Assembly: GCF_016634425.1 (NCBI RefSeq) | Contig: NZ_JAEPES010000001.1 | Coordinates: 751,183 to 815,182, forward strand | Length of the DNA stretch: 64,000 nt | Direction: 5' to 3' | DNA from: Lacisediminihabitans changchengi | GTDB taxonomy: Bacteria > Actinomycetota > Actinomycetes > Actinomycetales > Microbacteriaceae | Shown: piece by piece, positions 8,456 to 18,065 of the stretch | How the letters are laid out: each line of letters starts with the position of its first letter | How positions within the stretch are numbered: the first letter of the stretch is position 1 | Translations under genes and position numbers: made by a program | Notes under the pieces: generated by a model | Databases searched by the model: none | Told to the model about the DNA's origin: nothing | Seen by the model: only the letters and a program-made list of their open reading frames with translations

Positions 8456-9940
8456 TTATATGCCGAGATTGCCGGCGAAGTTGCCGCCCTCGAGGCGGTT
8501 CTTCACCGCCACCAGGAAGCGTGCGGCGTCTGCACCGTCAACGATGCGGTGGTCGTACGACAGCGCGAGATATACCGTGGAGCGGATCGCGATAGCGTCT
8601 GAGCCGTCGACGGTCACCACGACGGGCTTCTTGGCCACGATGCCCGTGCCGAGAATGGCCGACTGTGGCAGGAACACGATCGGGGTGTCGAACAGTGCCC
8701 CGCGCGACCCGGTGTTGGTCAGCGTGAAGGTGCCGCCGGCGAGCTCATCGGGCTTCAGCTTGTTGTCGCGGGTGCGGGCGGCGAGATCGGCGATCTGGGC
8801 CGCGAGACCGGCGAGGTCGAGCGAGCCGGCGTCCCGGATCACCGGGGTGAGCAGACCGCGCTCGGTGTCGACGGCGATGGAGATGTTCTCCTGTGCCGGG
8901 TAGACGATGGTCTCGCCGTCGATCGTCGCGTTGATGATCGGGTAGGCCTTGAGTGCCTCCGCCGCGGCGAGGGCAAAGAACGGCAGGAAGGAGAGCTTGA
9001 GGCCGGTCTTGGCCTGGAAGTCCGCCTTGACCTGGTCGCGGTACTTGGCCACCAGGGTGACGTCCACCTCGACCACGGAGGTGAGCTGCGCCGAGGTCTG
9101 CATAGAGATGACCGCGCGCTCGGCGACGACCTTGCGCAGACGAGACATCGGAACGCTGCTTCCGCGCAGGGGCGAGGTCTCGAGCGAAACCGGAGCGACG
9201 GGTGCGGTGACCAGCACCTCGTTGCTCGCGGTCGGGACCGCAGCGAGCACGTCCTCCTTGCGGATGCGGCCGCCGACACCGGTGCCGATGACCGCCGCGA
9301 GATCGATGCCCTTTTCGTTCGCGAGCTTGCGAACGAGCGGGGTCACGTAGCCGGCGTTGGCGTCGACCGAGGTCGCGTCAGCGGCGGGCGCCGAACTGGC
9401 CGGTGCTGCAGCGGCCGGAGCCGGTGCTGCGGCGGCCGGAGCCGGTGCTGCGGCGGCCGGAGCCGGAGTTGCGGCCGGAGCCGGAGTTGCGGCCGGAGCC
9501 GGAGTTGCGGCCGGAGCCGGGGCAGCAGCAGGCGCCTCGGCAGCGGGCTGCGCGTCCTCGGGAACCGGGGCAGAGACGGGCTCTGCTGCCGGCGCCGGGG
9601 TCGGTTCGACCGATGCGGCTGGAGCAGCGGCGGGCTCGGCAGGTGCCGCGGCCTCTGCCGGAGCGGCCTCCGGAGCAGCAGGTTCTGCTGCCGCCGGTGC
9701 CGAGCCGTCGCCGATGGTGACGAGCGGGGTGCCGACCTCGACGGTCTCGTCCTCGGCGACCAGAATGGCCTCGATGACTCCGGCGATCGGCGAAGGGATT
9801 TCGGTGTCGACCTTGTCGGTCGAGACCTCGAGCAGAGGCTCGTCGACCTCCACCCGGTCGCCGACGTTCTTCAACCAGCGGGTGACCGTACCCTCGGTGA
9901 CACTCTCGCCGAGTGCCGGGAGGTTGACGGATTCGCTCAT
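8456..9940 (-). CDS. sucB: Dihydrolipoamide acyltransferase, E2 of 2-oxo acid dehydrogenase complex
   Basis: This is a 494-residue E2 core subunit. The N-terminal lipoyl domain has [10 protein letters not shown] with Lys43 as the lipoylation site. An Ala/Pro-rich linker spans about 78-190, and the E3-binding domain contains [17 protein letters not shown]. The catalytic acyltransferase domain ends in [15 protein letters not shown] with the HxxxDG active site. Only one lipoyl domain is present. The protein serves the succinyltransferase and/or acetyltransferase step; which one cannot be decided here. The E3 gene lies 53 bp upstream on the same strand, suggesting one transcript. The usual neighbours lipB and lipA are missing. 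Confidence 0.93.
   Translation of the reverse strand: MSESVNLPALGESVTEGTVTRWLKNVGDRVEVDEPLLEVSTDKVDTEIPSPIAGVIEAILVAEDETVEVGTPLVTIGDGSAPAAAEPAAPEAAPAEAAAPAEPAAAPAASVEPTPAPAAEPVSAPVPEDAQPAAEAPAAAPAPAATPAPAATPAPAATPAPAAAAPAPAAAAPAPAAAAPASSAPAADATSVDANAGYVTPLVRKLANEKGIDLAAVIGTGVGGRIRKEDVLAAVPTASNEVLVTAPVAPVSLETSPLRGSSVPMSRLRKVVAERAVISMQTSAQLTSVVEVDVTLVAKYRDQVKADFQAKTGLKLSFLPFFALAAAEALKAYPIINATIDGETIVYPAQENISIAVDTERGLLTPVIRDAGSLDLAGLAAQIADLAARTRDNKLKPDELAGGTFTLTNTGSRGALFDTPIVFLPQSAILGTGIVAKKPVVVTVDGSDAIAIRSTVYLALSYDHRIVDGADAARFLVAVKNRLEGGNFAGNLGI
9408..9520 (-). repeat. Ala/Pro linker repeats in E2
   Basis: In-frame near-perfect units lie at 9408-9470 (three of 21 bp) and 9471-9506 (two of 18 bp), plus a partial copy, all built on GCGGCCGGAGCCGG. 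They encode the flexible swinging-arm linker ([13 protein letters not shown] type). The 21 to 18 bp change is a simple 3-bp slippage variant. Confidence 0.88.
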
Positions 9941-9993
9941 CAGTGATGCTCCTTATGCGGTTCTTGTGATTTTTAGTTTAGAGACTGCGGCGC

Positions 9994-11367
9994 TTACAGC
10001 GCGTGCAGCGGCTTGCCCGCGATGGCGAGGAATGCCTCGCCGAGAGCTTCGTTCTGGGTCGGGTGCGCGTGGATGAGCGGGGCGACGTCCTCGGGGTACG
10101 CCTCCCAGTTCACGGCGAGCTGAGCTTCGCCGATGAGTTCGCCCACGCGGGCGCCGATCATGTGGACGCCGATGACGGGGCCGTCGACGACGCGGACGAC
10201 CTTGACCGAACCCGACGTGCCGATGATGTGGCTCTTGCCGTTGCCGGCCAGGTTGTAGTCGTAGCTGGCGACCTTGTCGGCGCCGTATTTCTCCTGCGCC
10301 TTGGCCTCGGAGAGGCCAACCGACGCGACCTCGGGGTCGGAGTAGGTGACCTTCGGGATGTTCGTGTCTTCGATGACGATCGGGTTGAGGCCCGCGATCT
10401 CCTCGGCCACGAAAATGCCGTGCTGGAAGCCACGGTGTGCGAGCTGCAGGCCGGGGACGATGTCGCCGACCGCGTAGACGCCGGGGATGTTGGTCTGCAG
10501 GCGCTCATTGGTGAGCACGAACCCGCGATCCATGCCGATCCCGACTTCCTCATAGCCGACATTGCTGGTCATGGGGCCGCGGCCGACGGCGACGAGCAGC
10601 AGCTCCGCCTCGAAGGTCTGGCCGTCTTCGAGAGTGACGACGACCCCCTGGTCGTTCTGCGTCACGCTCTGGAAGCGCTTGCCGAGGCTGAAGTTGATGC
10701 CGCGCTTACGGAAGGCGCGCTCGAACTGCTTGCTGATGGCCTCGTCCTCGTTGGGAACCAGGTGGGGGAGCGCTTCGATGATCTGCACATCGGCGCCCCA
10801 CGACTTCCACACGCTCGAGAACTCGACGCCGATGACTCCGCCGCCGAGGACCAGCACCTTCTTGGGCACGAAGTCGAGCTCGAGTGCCTGCTCGGACGTG
10901 ATGACGCGGCCACCGATCTCGAGGCCGGGGAGCGAACGCGAGTACGACCCGGTCGCGAGCACGATGTTCTTGCCGGTCAGGGTGATGTCACCCACCTGAA
11001 CGGTGGTCGGCGAGGTGAGCTTGCCGAAGCCCTCGATCACGGTGATGCCGCGGGCCTTGATCAGACCCTGCAGGCCCTTCCACTTGCTGGCGACGATGCC
11101 TTCGCGGTAGCTGGTCACGGCGGAGATGTCGATGCCCTCGAAAGTGGACGTGACGCCGTATTTGGCGGACTCGCGCGTGACATCCGCCACCTCGGCGGAG
11201 TGCAGCAGCGCCTTGGTGGGGATGCAGCCGACGTGCAGGCAGGTGCCGCCGAGCTTGCCCTTCTCCACCAGGGCTACCGAGAAGCCCAACTGGCTTGCGC
11301 GCAGGGCAGCGGCATAGCCACCGCTTCCTGCTCCGAGTACGACGATGTCAAAATTCTGCTCGGACAA
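9994..11367 (-). CDS. lpdA: Dihydrolipoyl dehydrogenase (E3)
   Basis: This 457-residue FAD enzyme reoxidises the dihydrolipoyl groups of the 2-oxo acid dehydrogenase complex with NAD+. The FAD motif is VLGAGSGGYAA (10-20). The redox disulfide is in GGTCLHVGCIPTKA (Cys43 and Cys48). The NAD fold has VLGGGVIGVEF, and the C-terminal interface carries HAHPTQNEAL with the His-Glu catalytic pair. It is upstream of E2 with a 53-bp gap. The length is normal. Confidence 0.97.
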   Translation of the reverse strand: MSEQNFDIVVLGAGSGGYAAALRASQLGFSVALVEKGKLGGTCLHVGCIPTKALLHSAEVADVTRESAKYGVTSTFEGIDISAVTSYREGIVASKWKGLQGLIKARGITVIEGFGKLTSPTTVQVGDITLTGKNIVLATGSYSRSLPGLEIGGRVITSEQALELDFVPKKVLVLGGGVIGVEFSSVWKSWGADVQIIEALPHLVPNEDEAISKQFERAFRKRGINFSLGKRFQSVTQNDQGVVVTLEDGQTFEAELLLVAVGRGPMTSNVGYEEVGIGMDRGFVLTNERLQTNIPGVYAVGDIVPGLQLAHRGFQHGIFVAEEIAGLNPIVIEDTNIPKVTYSDPEVASVGLSEAKAQEKYGADKVASYDYNLAGNGKSHIIGTSGSVKVVRVVDGPVIGVHMIGARVGELIGEAQLAVNWEAYPEDVAPLIHAHPTQNEALGEAFLAIAGKPLHAL

Positions 11368-11514
11368 CCCAGCGGCTCCTTGAGGTATCAGATCTGCGCG
11401 TCGACCTCGCCATTGTGGTGGCGTCGGTCGTCATGGCGAGAGTTTTTCGCGCCTCAAAGACCCTACTACTTGTTGACTGGGCTCCCGCGGGATTGACCAT
11501 CCCGGGTCGCGGCG

Positions 11515-13059
11515 CTACTCGGAGGGCTTGACCTCCGCGCTCGGGGCACCGGATGCCTCGGCGAGCGCGAGAAGGGCGCGCACAGTGACCGCCGTGGCCC
11601 CCTTGCCGGTGAACCCCCACGGGCCGGCGTTGTTGACCGCCGGACCGGCGATGTCGATGTGGGCCCAGGGGATTCGGCTGCCGTCTTCGCGCGTTCCGAC
11701 GAACTCCTGGAGAAATACGCCGGCGACGAGCATCCCGGCAGCGGTGTTGCCGATCTTCGCGTTCGCGATGTCCGCGACGTCGGAATTGAGCAGCGCCCGC
11801 AGCTCGCCGGGAAGCGGCATCGGCCAGAGCTGCTCGCCCGTTGACGCACCAGCGGCGAGGATCGAGTCCACGAGCGTGTCGTCTCCCATCACCCCCGAGT
11901 AGCGATCGCCCAGGGCCACGCGTTGCGCGCCAGTGAGCGTGGCGACGTCGATGATGGCGTCTGGCTGTTCTTCACCGGCGGCCACGATGCCGTCGGCCAT
12001 GACCAGGCGGCCCTCCGCATCGGTGTTGAGAACCTCGACCGTGCGCCCGCCGCGCATCCGCAGCACATCGTTCGGGCGGATCGCGGAGCCGGACGGCATG
12101 TTCTCCGCCATGCACAGCCATGCCGTGAGGCGCACAGGAAGCGCGAGCTTCGCGGCGGCCACGACGACGGCCATGACGGTTGCAGCGCCGGCCATATCGT
12201 CTTTCATCCCCACCATTCCGGCCGCGGGCTTGAGCGAGAGGCCGCCGGTGTCGAAGGTGATTCCCTTGCCCACCAGAGCCAGATGCGTCGTCGCGTCCGA
12301 CGGGGAGTAGCTGAGCTTGATCAGGCGCGGCCCCCGGCTAGACCCCTGGCCGACACCGAGGATGCCGCCGAAACCGCCGGCGGCGAGCTCCGGCTCGCGA
12401 AGGATGTCGATCTCGATCGGCAACTCGCCCACCAGGTCCACCGTCGCCGCGGCGAAGGTCTCCGGGTAGAGCACATCCGCGGGGGCGTTGACCAGGTTGC
12501 GCACGCTTTCCATCGCGGTGGCGACCACAACGGCGCGGTCGAGAAGCTTCTGATTCGTGTCGGTTGCGCCGAGTGTCGTGACCACGGTGATCTCCGACGC
12601 CGGCAGCTTCGTCGCCGCGAGGCTCGCCTGGCGGAACTCCGTGAACGCGTACGCGCCGATCGCCGAGCCCTCGAGAACCGCGAGCGTCTGCGCATCGTCG
12701 GCGACCGGTAGCGCGAGCACGAGCGATTCGACGCCGACCAGCTGGCGCGACGCGGCACCGGCGGCGGAGCGTAGGGCGTCCGCTGAGATCGACCCGTCTG
12801 TCTCGGCAGAACCGAGGCCGATCAGCGCCAAGCTGGATGCTGCGCCGATTCCCTGCAGGCGGCGAATGGAGTCCGCAGCACCCGTGATGCCGATCGCAGA
12901 GAGCGACTCGCGCAACGAATCGAACTCGGGGCCTGCGAAGGCCTCACCATCCGCGTGCAGGCGGGGGCCGTCATCCGTTGCAGAGACGCCGAGCACGAGC
13001 ACGTCGGCGGCGATGGTGGGGGCGGGTGCAGCGGAAAGGATGAGGCGAGGCACGGTCAT
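11515..13059 (-). CDS. pepA: Leucyl aminopeptidase, M17 family
   Basis: This 514-residue cytosolic metallopeptidase releases N-terminal residues. The C-terminal catalytic domain shows KGITFDTGGLSLKP (metal-binding Lys and Asp) and the M17 signature NTDAEGRLVMADG. The N-terminal macro-like domain is less conserved, as is normal. It lies upstream of lpdA on the same strand with a 147-bp gap, and is divergent from the PAC2 gene. Confidence 0.95.
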   Translation of the reverse strand: MTVPRLILSAAPAPTIAADVLVLGVSATDDGPRLHADGEAFAGPEFDSLRESLSAIGITGAADSIRRLQGIGAASSLALIGLGSAETDGSISADALRSAAGAASRQLVGVESLVLALPVADDAQTLAVLEGSAIGAYAFTEFRQASLAATKLPASEITVVTTLGATDTNQKLLDRAVVVATAMESVRNLVNAPADVLYPETFAAATVDLVGELPIEIDILREPELAAGGFGGILGVGQGSSRGPRLIKLSYSPSDATTHLALVGKGITFDTGGLSLKPAAGMVGMKDDMAGAATVMAVVVAAAKLALPVRLTAWLCMAENMPSGSAIRPNDVLRMRGGRTVEVLNTDAEGRLVMADGIVAAGEEQPDAIIDVATLTGAQRVALGDRYSGVMGDDTLVDSILAAGASTGEQLWPMPLPGELRALLNSDVADIANAKIGNTAAGMLVAGVFLQEFVGTREDGSRIPWAHIDIAGPAVNNAGPWGFTGKGATAVTVRALLALAEASGAPSAEVKPSE

Positions 13060-13193
13060 CCCGCCATGCTAACCGGCACTCAGCGGCGCCCCGGACCTCG
13101 CCGAAATTAGGTGGGGTGGCCTGTTCGCTGAGGGCATCACTGCGGGTGCCGCTGCGCGCGTCCGCGTCGCCGGGCCCCGATTACAGTGGACAT

Positions 13194-14123
13194 ATGCGAG
13201 ATCCAGACGCCCTTTTCGAGCTCACCCCGGATGCCGCCGGTGTGCCCGCTGGACTCCACCTGGTCGCCGGCCTCACCGGTTTCGCCGACGCTGGCGGGGG
13301 AGTAACTCAGCTCAGCGAGTACCTGACCGAGAGCGTCGACCACCGCCTGATCGCTACTTTCCACGCCGATGAACTGCTGGATTACCGGGCACGCCGCCCC
13401 ACCATCCATTTCGACGAGGATCATGTCACCGACTACCGCCCGCCGATGCTGGCGCTGTACCTCGGCACGGACGAGATAGGTCAGCAGTTCCTCTTTCTCA
13501 CCGGGTTCGAACCGGACTTCCAGTGGGAACGGTTCTCGGCGGCCTTGCTCGGCCTGATCGCCCATTTCCACGTGAAGACCACCACCTGGGTGCATGCAAT
13601 ACCCATACCAACGCCGCACACCCGACCCATCGGGGTCACGGTGAGCGGAAACCGCGTAGAGCTGATCGATTCGATGTCGATCTGGAAGCCCAACACTCAG
13701 GCTCCGGCCACCGCGCTGCACCTGGTGGAATACCGTCTGCAGGAGATGGGGCACCCGACCGTCGGATTCGTCCTGCTCATCCCGCACTACCTCGCCGACA
13801 CCGAGTACCCGGATGCCGCGGTGACGGCGATCGAGTCGATCAGCGCCGCGACCGGGCTGATCTTCCCGACCGATCGGCTCCGCGAGGAGGGGCGCGAGTT
13901 CCTCGCCAAGATCGACGCGCAGCTCGAGACGAACCAGGAGCTCGCGCGTCTGGTCGGAACCCTCGAGGAGCGGCACGACTCCTACATGGAGGGCAACCCG
14001 CTGCGGTCCCCCCTCACCGACGAGGACGGCGAGCTCCCGACCGCCGACGAGATCGCCGCCGAGCTGGAGAATTTCTTGGCGATTCGGCGCAACGGCGAAG
14101 ACGACCAGCCAGGCCTGGTGTAG
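13194..14123 (+). CDS. PAC2 family protein
   Basis: This is a 309-residue protein of the PAC2 (proteasome assembly chaperone 2-like) family, conserved in actinobacteria with no established role. Typical stretches are LVAGLTGFADAGG near the N-terminus, RRPTIHFDEDH, IGVTVSGNR, and PHYLADTEYPDAA. The tail after about residue 250 is acidic and may be a coil. ATG at 13194 is chosen because TACAGT (13182-13187) ends 6 nt before it with no Shine-Dalgarno, the leaderless arrangement seen repeatedly in this window; a longer reading from 13116 lacks conservation. Confidence 0.88.
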   Translation: MRDPDALFELTPDAAGVPAGLHLVAGLTGFADAGGGVTQLSEYLTESVDHRLIATFHADELLDYRARRPTIHFDEDHVTDYRPPMLALYLGTDEIGQQFLFLTGFEPDFQWERFSAALLGLIAHFHVKTTTWVHAIPIPTPHTRPIGVTVSGNRVELIDSMSIWKPNTQAPATALHLVEYRLQEMGHPTVGFVLLIPHYLADTEYPDAAVTAIESISAATGLIFPTDRLREEGREFLAKIDAQLETNQELARLVGTLEERHDSYMEGNPLRSPLTDEDGELPTADEIAAELENFLAIRRNGEDDQPGLV

Positions 14124-14169
14124 TCGGGTCCCATTCGGGCCGATCCGCGGCCGCGATTAGGCTTGCCGG

Positions 14170-15528
14170 GTGAACTCCCGACGCTCCTGGCTCATCTGGG
14201 GCGTCGCGGTCTTCGCCTATATGATCGCCGTGCTTCAGCGCACGTCTCTGGGGGTATCCGGCGTCGCCGCAAGCGAACGTTTCGGCGTGACGGCTTCTGT
14301 CCTCTCGAGTCTCGCGGTTGTTCAACTCGTCGTGTACGCAGCGCTGCAGATCCCGGTCGGCATCCTGCTCGACCGCTTCGGACCCAAGCGCCTGATCACC
14401 ATCGGCGCGGCGCTCATGTTCCTCGGTCAGATCGTGCTCGCCTTCGCCCCCTCGATCGGCATCGCCATCGGCGGTCGAATCCTGGTGGGGGCAGGCGACG
14501 CGATGACCTTCATCTCCGTGGTGCGTCTGCTGTCATCGTGGTTCCAGGGCCCGATTCTGCCGCAGTTGTCGCAATGGACCGGCAACATCGGCCAGCTCGG
14601 ACAGGTGCTCTCCGCGATTCCGCTGTCGTTGGTGCTGCACGGCGCCGGGTGGACCCAGGCCTTCCTCGGTGCGGCGTCGCTTTCGGCGATAGCCCTGGTA
14701 CTCGTCATCCTGTTGCTCGCGGATCGTCATACGGATGTCGAACCGCCGGTCGTCGCGCCCGGCGCGTTGCGCAGACTGCGTGACGCGCTCGCGCGGCCGG
14801 GGACCCAGCTCGGATTCTGGTCGCACTTCGTCACCCAGTCATCCGGCACCGTGTTCACGCTGCTCTGGGGTTTTCCGCTTCTCACCGCGGGGCTGCACTA
14901 CTCGACTACGGAGGCGTCGGAGCTGCTCACCCTGATCGTGATCACGGGATTCGTCAGCGGTCCGGTGCTGGGCATCCTCACCGCTCGCTTTCCGCTGCGA
15001 CGTTCGAACCTGGTTTTGGGCATCGTCACCGCGCTGGGCGTGGTCTGGACCGCGGTTCTGGTGTGGCCGGGCAGCCCGCCGCCCTGGTTGATCATCGTGC
15101 TCGTGGTGGTGCTGGGGATCGGCGGCCCTGGTTCCCTCATCGGCTTCGACTTCGCGCGCAGCTTCAATCCGCTGCGGAGCCTCGGGTCGGCGAACGGTGT
15201 GGTGAACGTCGGAGGCTTTCTGGCCAGTTTCGTCATGATGTACCTGATCGGGGTGGTGCTCGACCTGCTCAATCAGCGACGGATCGCTTCGGGCGTGCCG
15301 AGCGACATATTCGCTTGGGACTCATTTCGCGTCGCCCTCTGTGTGCAGTACCTCATCGTCGGTGCGGGAGTCGTCTTCCTGCTGCACGCGCGTCGTCGCA
15401 CGCGCCGTCGCATGCAAGAGGAGGAAGGAATACAGGTCGGCCCTCTTTGGGTTGTACTCGTAGGACGATGGCGCAGACGTAGGGCGGCGCGGCCAGTGAA
15501 TGGCTCCAGCGACTCACTGAGCGACTGA
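14170..15528 (+). CDS. Major facilitator superfamily transporter
   Basis: This is a 452-residue permease with about twelve membrane helices. The MFS motif between helices 2 and 3 is seen as GILLDRFGPKRL, and ILVGAGDAMTF lies in helix 4. The substrate cannot be inferred; the nitrate/oxalate-like or sugar-phosphate-like branches are possible. A long cytosolic C-terminal tail (about 45 residues, Arg-rich) follows the last helix. GTG at 14170 lies 6 nt after TAGGCT (14158-14163), probably leaderless. It lies 46 bp behind the PAC2 stop. Confidence 0.88.
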   Translation: MNSRRSWLIWGVAVFAYMIAVLQRTSLGVSGVAASERFGVTASVLSSLAVVQLVVYAALQIPVGILLDRFGPKRLITIGAALMFLGQIVLAFAPSIGIAIGGRILVGAGDAMTFISVVRLLSSWFQGPILPQLSQWTGNIGQLGQVLSAIPLSLVLHGAGWTQAFLGAASLSAIALVLVILLLADRHTDVEPPVVAPGALRRLRDALARPGTQLGFWSHFVTQSSGTVFTLLWGFPLLTAGLHYSTTEASELLTLIVITGFVSGPVLGILTARFPLRRSNLVLGIVTALGVVWTAVLVWPGSPPPWLIIVLVVVLGIGGPGSLIGFDFARSFNPLRSLGSANGVVNVGGFLASFVMMYLIGVVLDLLNQRRIASGVPSDIFAWDSFRVALCVQYLIVGAGVVFLLHARRRTRRRMQEEEGIQVGPLWVVLVGRWRRRRAARPVNGSSDSLSD

Positions 15529-15586
15529 CTTATAGCCACATCGCCCGAAGTTGGCAAGGGGCACGGGAAAACCATGCAATAATTGG

Positions 15587-15664
15587 ATTAAGACCCGTTC
15601 TTGACCTCGGGGATCGTTCGTACCTTCATGGTGCTCGCGCCCAGGACTTGACATGGGTCTTAAT
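15587..15664. promoter_or_regulatory. Perfect 10-bp inverted repeat upstream of sigA
   Basis: ATTAAGACCC (15587-15596) and GGGTCTTAAT (15655-15664) are exact inverses separated by 58 bp. The enclosed segment contains TTGACC (15601) and TTGACA (15648), both possible -35 elements, but no clear paired -10. The right arm directly abuts the 14-bp tandem array. It could be a looping operator site or the mark of an inserted segment. Confidence 0.65.
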
Positions 15665-15762
15665 GCTGTCCAAAAACTGCTGTCCAAAAACTGCTGTCCA
15701 AAAACTGCTGTCCAAAAACTGCTGTCCAAAAACTGCTGTCCAAAAACTGCTGTCCAAAAACT
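15665..15762. repeat. Seven perfect 14-bp tandem repeats in the sigA leader/promoter region
   Basis: GCTGTCCAAAAACT is repeated seven times without a mismatch (15665-15762), then a partial GCT. The intergenic stretch 15529-15828 holds only this array and the inverted repeat to its left. The unit is not a multiple of three and has no spacers, so it is neither coding nor CRISPR. It lies 66 bp before the sigA start. Perfect identity implies recent expansion or conversion. Confidence 0.95.
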
Positions 15763-15828
15763 GCTCTAGTTCCACTTGCTTCACCCGCTGCCCCGCATGC
15801 AGCAACACCCCGATCGGAAGGTGCCCAC

Positions 15829-17148
15829 ATGGCTACCACAGCAAAGTCCGCGGCTCTCGTAGAGTCCGAGGCGGTCGAAGAGGTCAGCGTCGACCCCACG
15901 GCCGCTGCCCCCAAGAAGACCACCGCCCGCGCGAAGGCGGCGCCCAAGACCGCGGCCGCGAAGGCCAAGGCACCCGCGAAGGCTCCGGCCAAGCGCGCCA
16001 CCAAGGCGAAGGCCACGGATGACGGGCCCGACGGCGAAGAGATCGATGACGACGTCGAGGTGGTTGTCGTCGTCGACGACGTGAAGGACGACAGCGCGGA
16101 AGACGCCGAAGAAACGGAAGAGACCGAGAGTAAGACGGAGAAGGCCCCCGAGGTCCTTCCCAGTGGCGCGCTCGTGCTCTCCCTTGTGGACGATGAAGAC
16201 GAGGTTCCCGTCTATTCGTCCGCCATCACGGGAGCTACGGCCGACCCGGTCAAGGACTACCTGAAGCAGATCGGTAAGGTCGCCCTGTTGAACGCGGCCG
16301 AAGAGGTCGAGCTCGCGATGCGCATCGAGGCCGGTCTGTTCGCCGAAGACAAGCTCTCCCAGATGGCGCCGGCCGAGCTGAAGTCCTCGCTCGGTCGCGA
16401 GTTGTCCTGGGTCGCCAAAGACGGCCAGCGTGCCAAGAGCCACCTGCTCGGCGCCAACCTCCGTCTCGTGGTCTCCCTGGCCAAGCGTTACACCGGTCGC
16501 GGTATGCAGTTCCTCGACCTGATCCAGGAGGGCAACCTGGGCCTCATCCGTGCCGTCGAGAAGTTCGACTACACCAAGGGCTTCAAGTTCTCCACCTATG
16601 CGACCTGGTGGATCCGCCAGGCGATCACCCGCGCCATGGCCGACCAGGCCCGCACCATCCGCATCCCTGTGCACATGGTCGAGGTCATCAACAAGCTGGC
16701 CCGCGTTCAGCGCCAGATGCTGCAGGACCTCGGTCGCGAGCCCACCCCGGAAGAGTTGAGCCGTGAGCTCGACATGACCCCGGAGAAGGTCATCGAGGTG
16801 CAGAAGTACGGTCGCGAGCCGATCTCGCTGCACACCCCGCTCGGTGAGGACGGCGACAGCGAGTTCGGCGACCTGATCGAGGACACCGAGGCAGTCGTGC
16901 CCGCGGATGCCGTGGGCTTCACCATGTTGCAGAAGCAGCTGGAGTCGCTGCTCGACTCCCTCTCCGAGCGCGAGGCGGGCGTCATCCGCATGCGCTTCGG
17001 TCTGGGTGACGGCATGCCGAAGACTCTCGACCAGATCGGCGACACGTTCGGTGTGACGCGCGAGCGCATCCGCCAGATCGAGTCGAAGACCATGGCGAAG
17101 TTGCGCCACCCCTCGCGGTCGCAGTCGCTGCGCGACTACCTCGAGTAA
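15829..17148 (+). CDS. sigA: Principal RNA polymerase sigma factor (sigma-70 group 1)
   Basis: This is a 439-residue housekeeping sigma factor. Residues 1-110 are a Lys/Ala-rich, then acidic, N-terminal region typical of actinobacterial SigA/HrdB. Region 1.2 is seen in [16 protein letters not shown]. Region 2 reads [34 protein letters not shown] and [16 protein letters not shown]. Region 3 and region 4 (LREAG-like [13 protein letters not shown] and [20 protein letters not shown] helix-turn-helix) follow, ending at the usual SLRDYLE. ATG at 15829 has GGAAGG eight bases upstream. The leader contains the 14-bp repeat array. Confidence 0.98.
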   Translation: MATTAKSAALVESEAVEEVSVDPTAAAPKKTTARAKAAPKTAAAKAKAPAKAPAKRATKAKATDDGPDGEEIDDDVEVVVVVDDVKDDSAEDAEETEETESKTEKAPEVLPSGALVLSLVDDEDEVPVYSSAITGATADPVKDYLKQIGKVALLNAAEEVELAMRIEAGLFAEDKLSQMAPAELKSSLGRELSWVAKDGQRAKSHLLGANLRLVVSLAKRYTGRGMQFLDLIQEGNLGLIRAVEKFDYTKGFKFSTYATWWIRQAITRAMADQARTIRIPVHMVEVINKLARVQRQMLQDLGREPTPEELSRELDMTPEKVIEVQKYGREPISLHTPLGEDGDSEFGDLIEDTEAVVPADAVGFTMLQKQLESLLDSLSEREAGVIRMRFGLGDGMPKTLDQIGDTFGVTRERIRQIESKTMAKLRHPSRSQSLRDYLE

Positions 17149-17172
17149 ATCGACACTCAGCTATACCTAGAG

Positions 17173-17202
17173 ACGCGCCGACGGGCATCACCGTCGGCGC
17201 GT
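17173..17202 (+). terminator. Hairpin terminator after sigA
   Basis: Perfect 12-bp arms ACGCGCCGACGG and CCGTCGGCGCGT surround a 6-nt loop, followed by TTCTGC, 25 bp after the sigA stop. Confidence 0.9.
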
Positions 17203-17300
17203 TTCTGCATGCACCGCTCTGTAGGCTCGATAGTCGGCCACGGGGGAACGTGCTCCGCTGGACTCCACACACGCAGAACCACTGAAACGGATGTGACTCA

Positions 17301-18029
17301 ATGGTCGCCGACAACACTCCCGCAGCCTCCCAGCCCGCCGCGAACGACGGCAAGAAGCTCGAGACCATCGTGGATGGCGTGCGCTATTCGCGGATCCCGA
17401 TCAAGACCCGCCTGGTCGGCCCTGACGATGACATTGTCGAGGTCGTCACCTCCTTTGCCGACCCCGTGATCGAGGCAGGCGACCTCCTCTTCGTCACCGA
17501 GAAGATCGTGGCCATCACCCAGGGCCGGGCCTATCCGGTCGACTCGATCCAGGCGCGACCGCTGGCCGTGCGTCTGTCGCGCTACGTCACCAAGACCCCG
17601 TCCGGCATCGGCCTAGGCCTGCCGCAGACCATGGAGATGGCGCTGCGTGAATGTGGAGTGCCGCGCATTCTCTTCGCCGCAGCGGTTGCCGCCGTGACGA
17701 AGAAGCTCGGTCGTTCCGGCGACTTCTACCGCGTGGCCGGGCCGAAGGCCCGCGGCATCGACGGCCCGACCAGCGGCACCATCCCGCCGTACAACTCTCA
17801 GGTGGTGCTCGCGCCGTCACGTCCGGCGGAGGTGGCGAAGCGGCTGCAGAGCGCGCTGGCGACCCCGGTGGAGGTGCTCATCGTCGACATCAATGACTTC
17901 GGTGGCAACATCCTGGGCTCCACCGTGGATCGGGCCACCGATCGCGCGATGGAGAAGGTGTTGGGCGACAACCCACTCGGTCAGGGGCACGAGAGCACGC
18001 CGCTAGGCGTGATCCGCCGGGCACGCTGA
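17301..18029 (+). CDS. CofE-like F420-0:gamma-glutamyl ligase family protein
   Basis: The protein has 242 residues and matches the single-domain coenzyme F420-0:L-glutamate ligase fold: YSRIPIKTRLVGPDDDIVEVV near the N-terminus, DLLFVTEKIVAITQGRAYPV (about 61-80), then RGIDGPTSGTIPPYNSQVVL and VLIVDINDFGGNILGS. No other F420 gene is in the window. The neighbours are an ATP-grasp protein and two racemase-like genes, so an amino-acid-adding ligase for another acceptor is as likely as F420 tailing; this is inference. It is convergent with the ATP-grasp gene (36 bp between stops). ATG 17301 has no strong Shine-Dalgarno. Confidence 0.8.
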   Translation: MVADNTPAASQPAANDGKKLETIVDGVRYSRIPIKTRLVGPDDDIVEVVTSFADPVIEAGDLLFVTEKIVAITQGRAYPVDSIQARPLAVRLSRYVTKTPSGIGLGLPQTMEMALRECGVPRILFAAAVAAVTKKLGRSGDFYRVAGPKARGIDGPTSGTIPPYNSQVVLAPSRPAEVAKRLQSALATPVEVLIVDINDFGGNILGSTVDRATDRAMEKVLGDNPLGQGHESTPLGVIRRAR

Positions 18030-18065
18030 TCGGTGGCGGCGCGGACGCCCGGATGACTCTCTCGG

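Noticed and set aside
10003..11496. Open frame on the plus strand across lpdA
   Set aside because: It is the shadow of dihydrolipoyl dehydrogenase, which has all catalytic residues.
15665..15762. CRISPR-like array upstream of sigA
   Set aside because: The 14-bp units are directly adjacent with no spacers and no cas genes are present.
15626..15808. Short repetitive open frames in the 14-bp array
   Set aside because: The repeats keep all frames open on the minus strand; there is no start context or composition of a real protein.
17301..18029. Evidence of an F420 biosynthesis cluster
   Set aside because: Only a CofE-fold protein is present; none of the other F420 genes is in the window.
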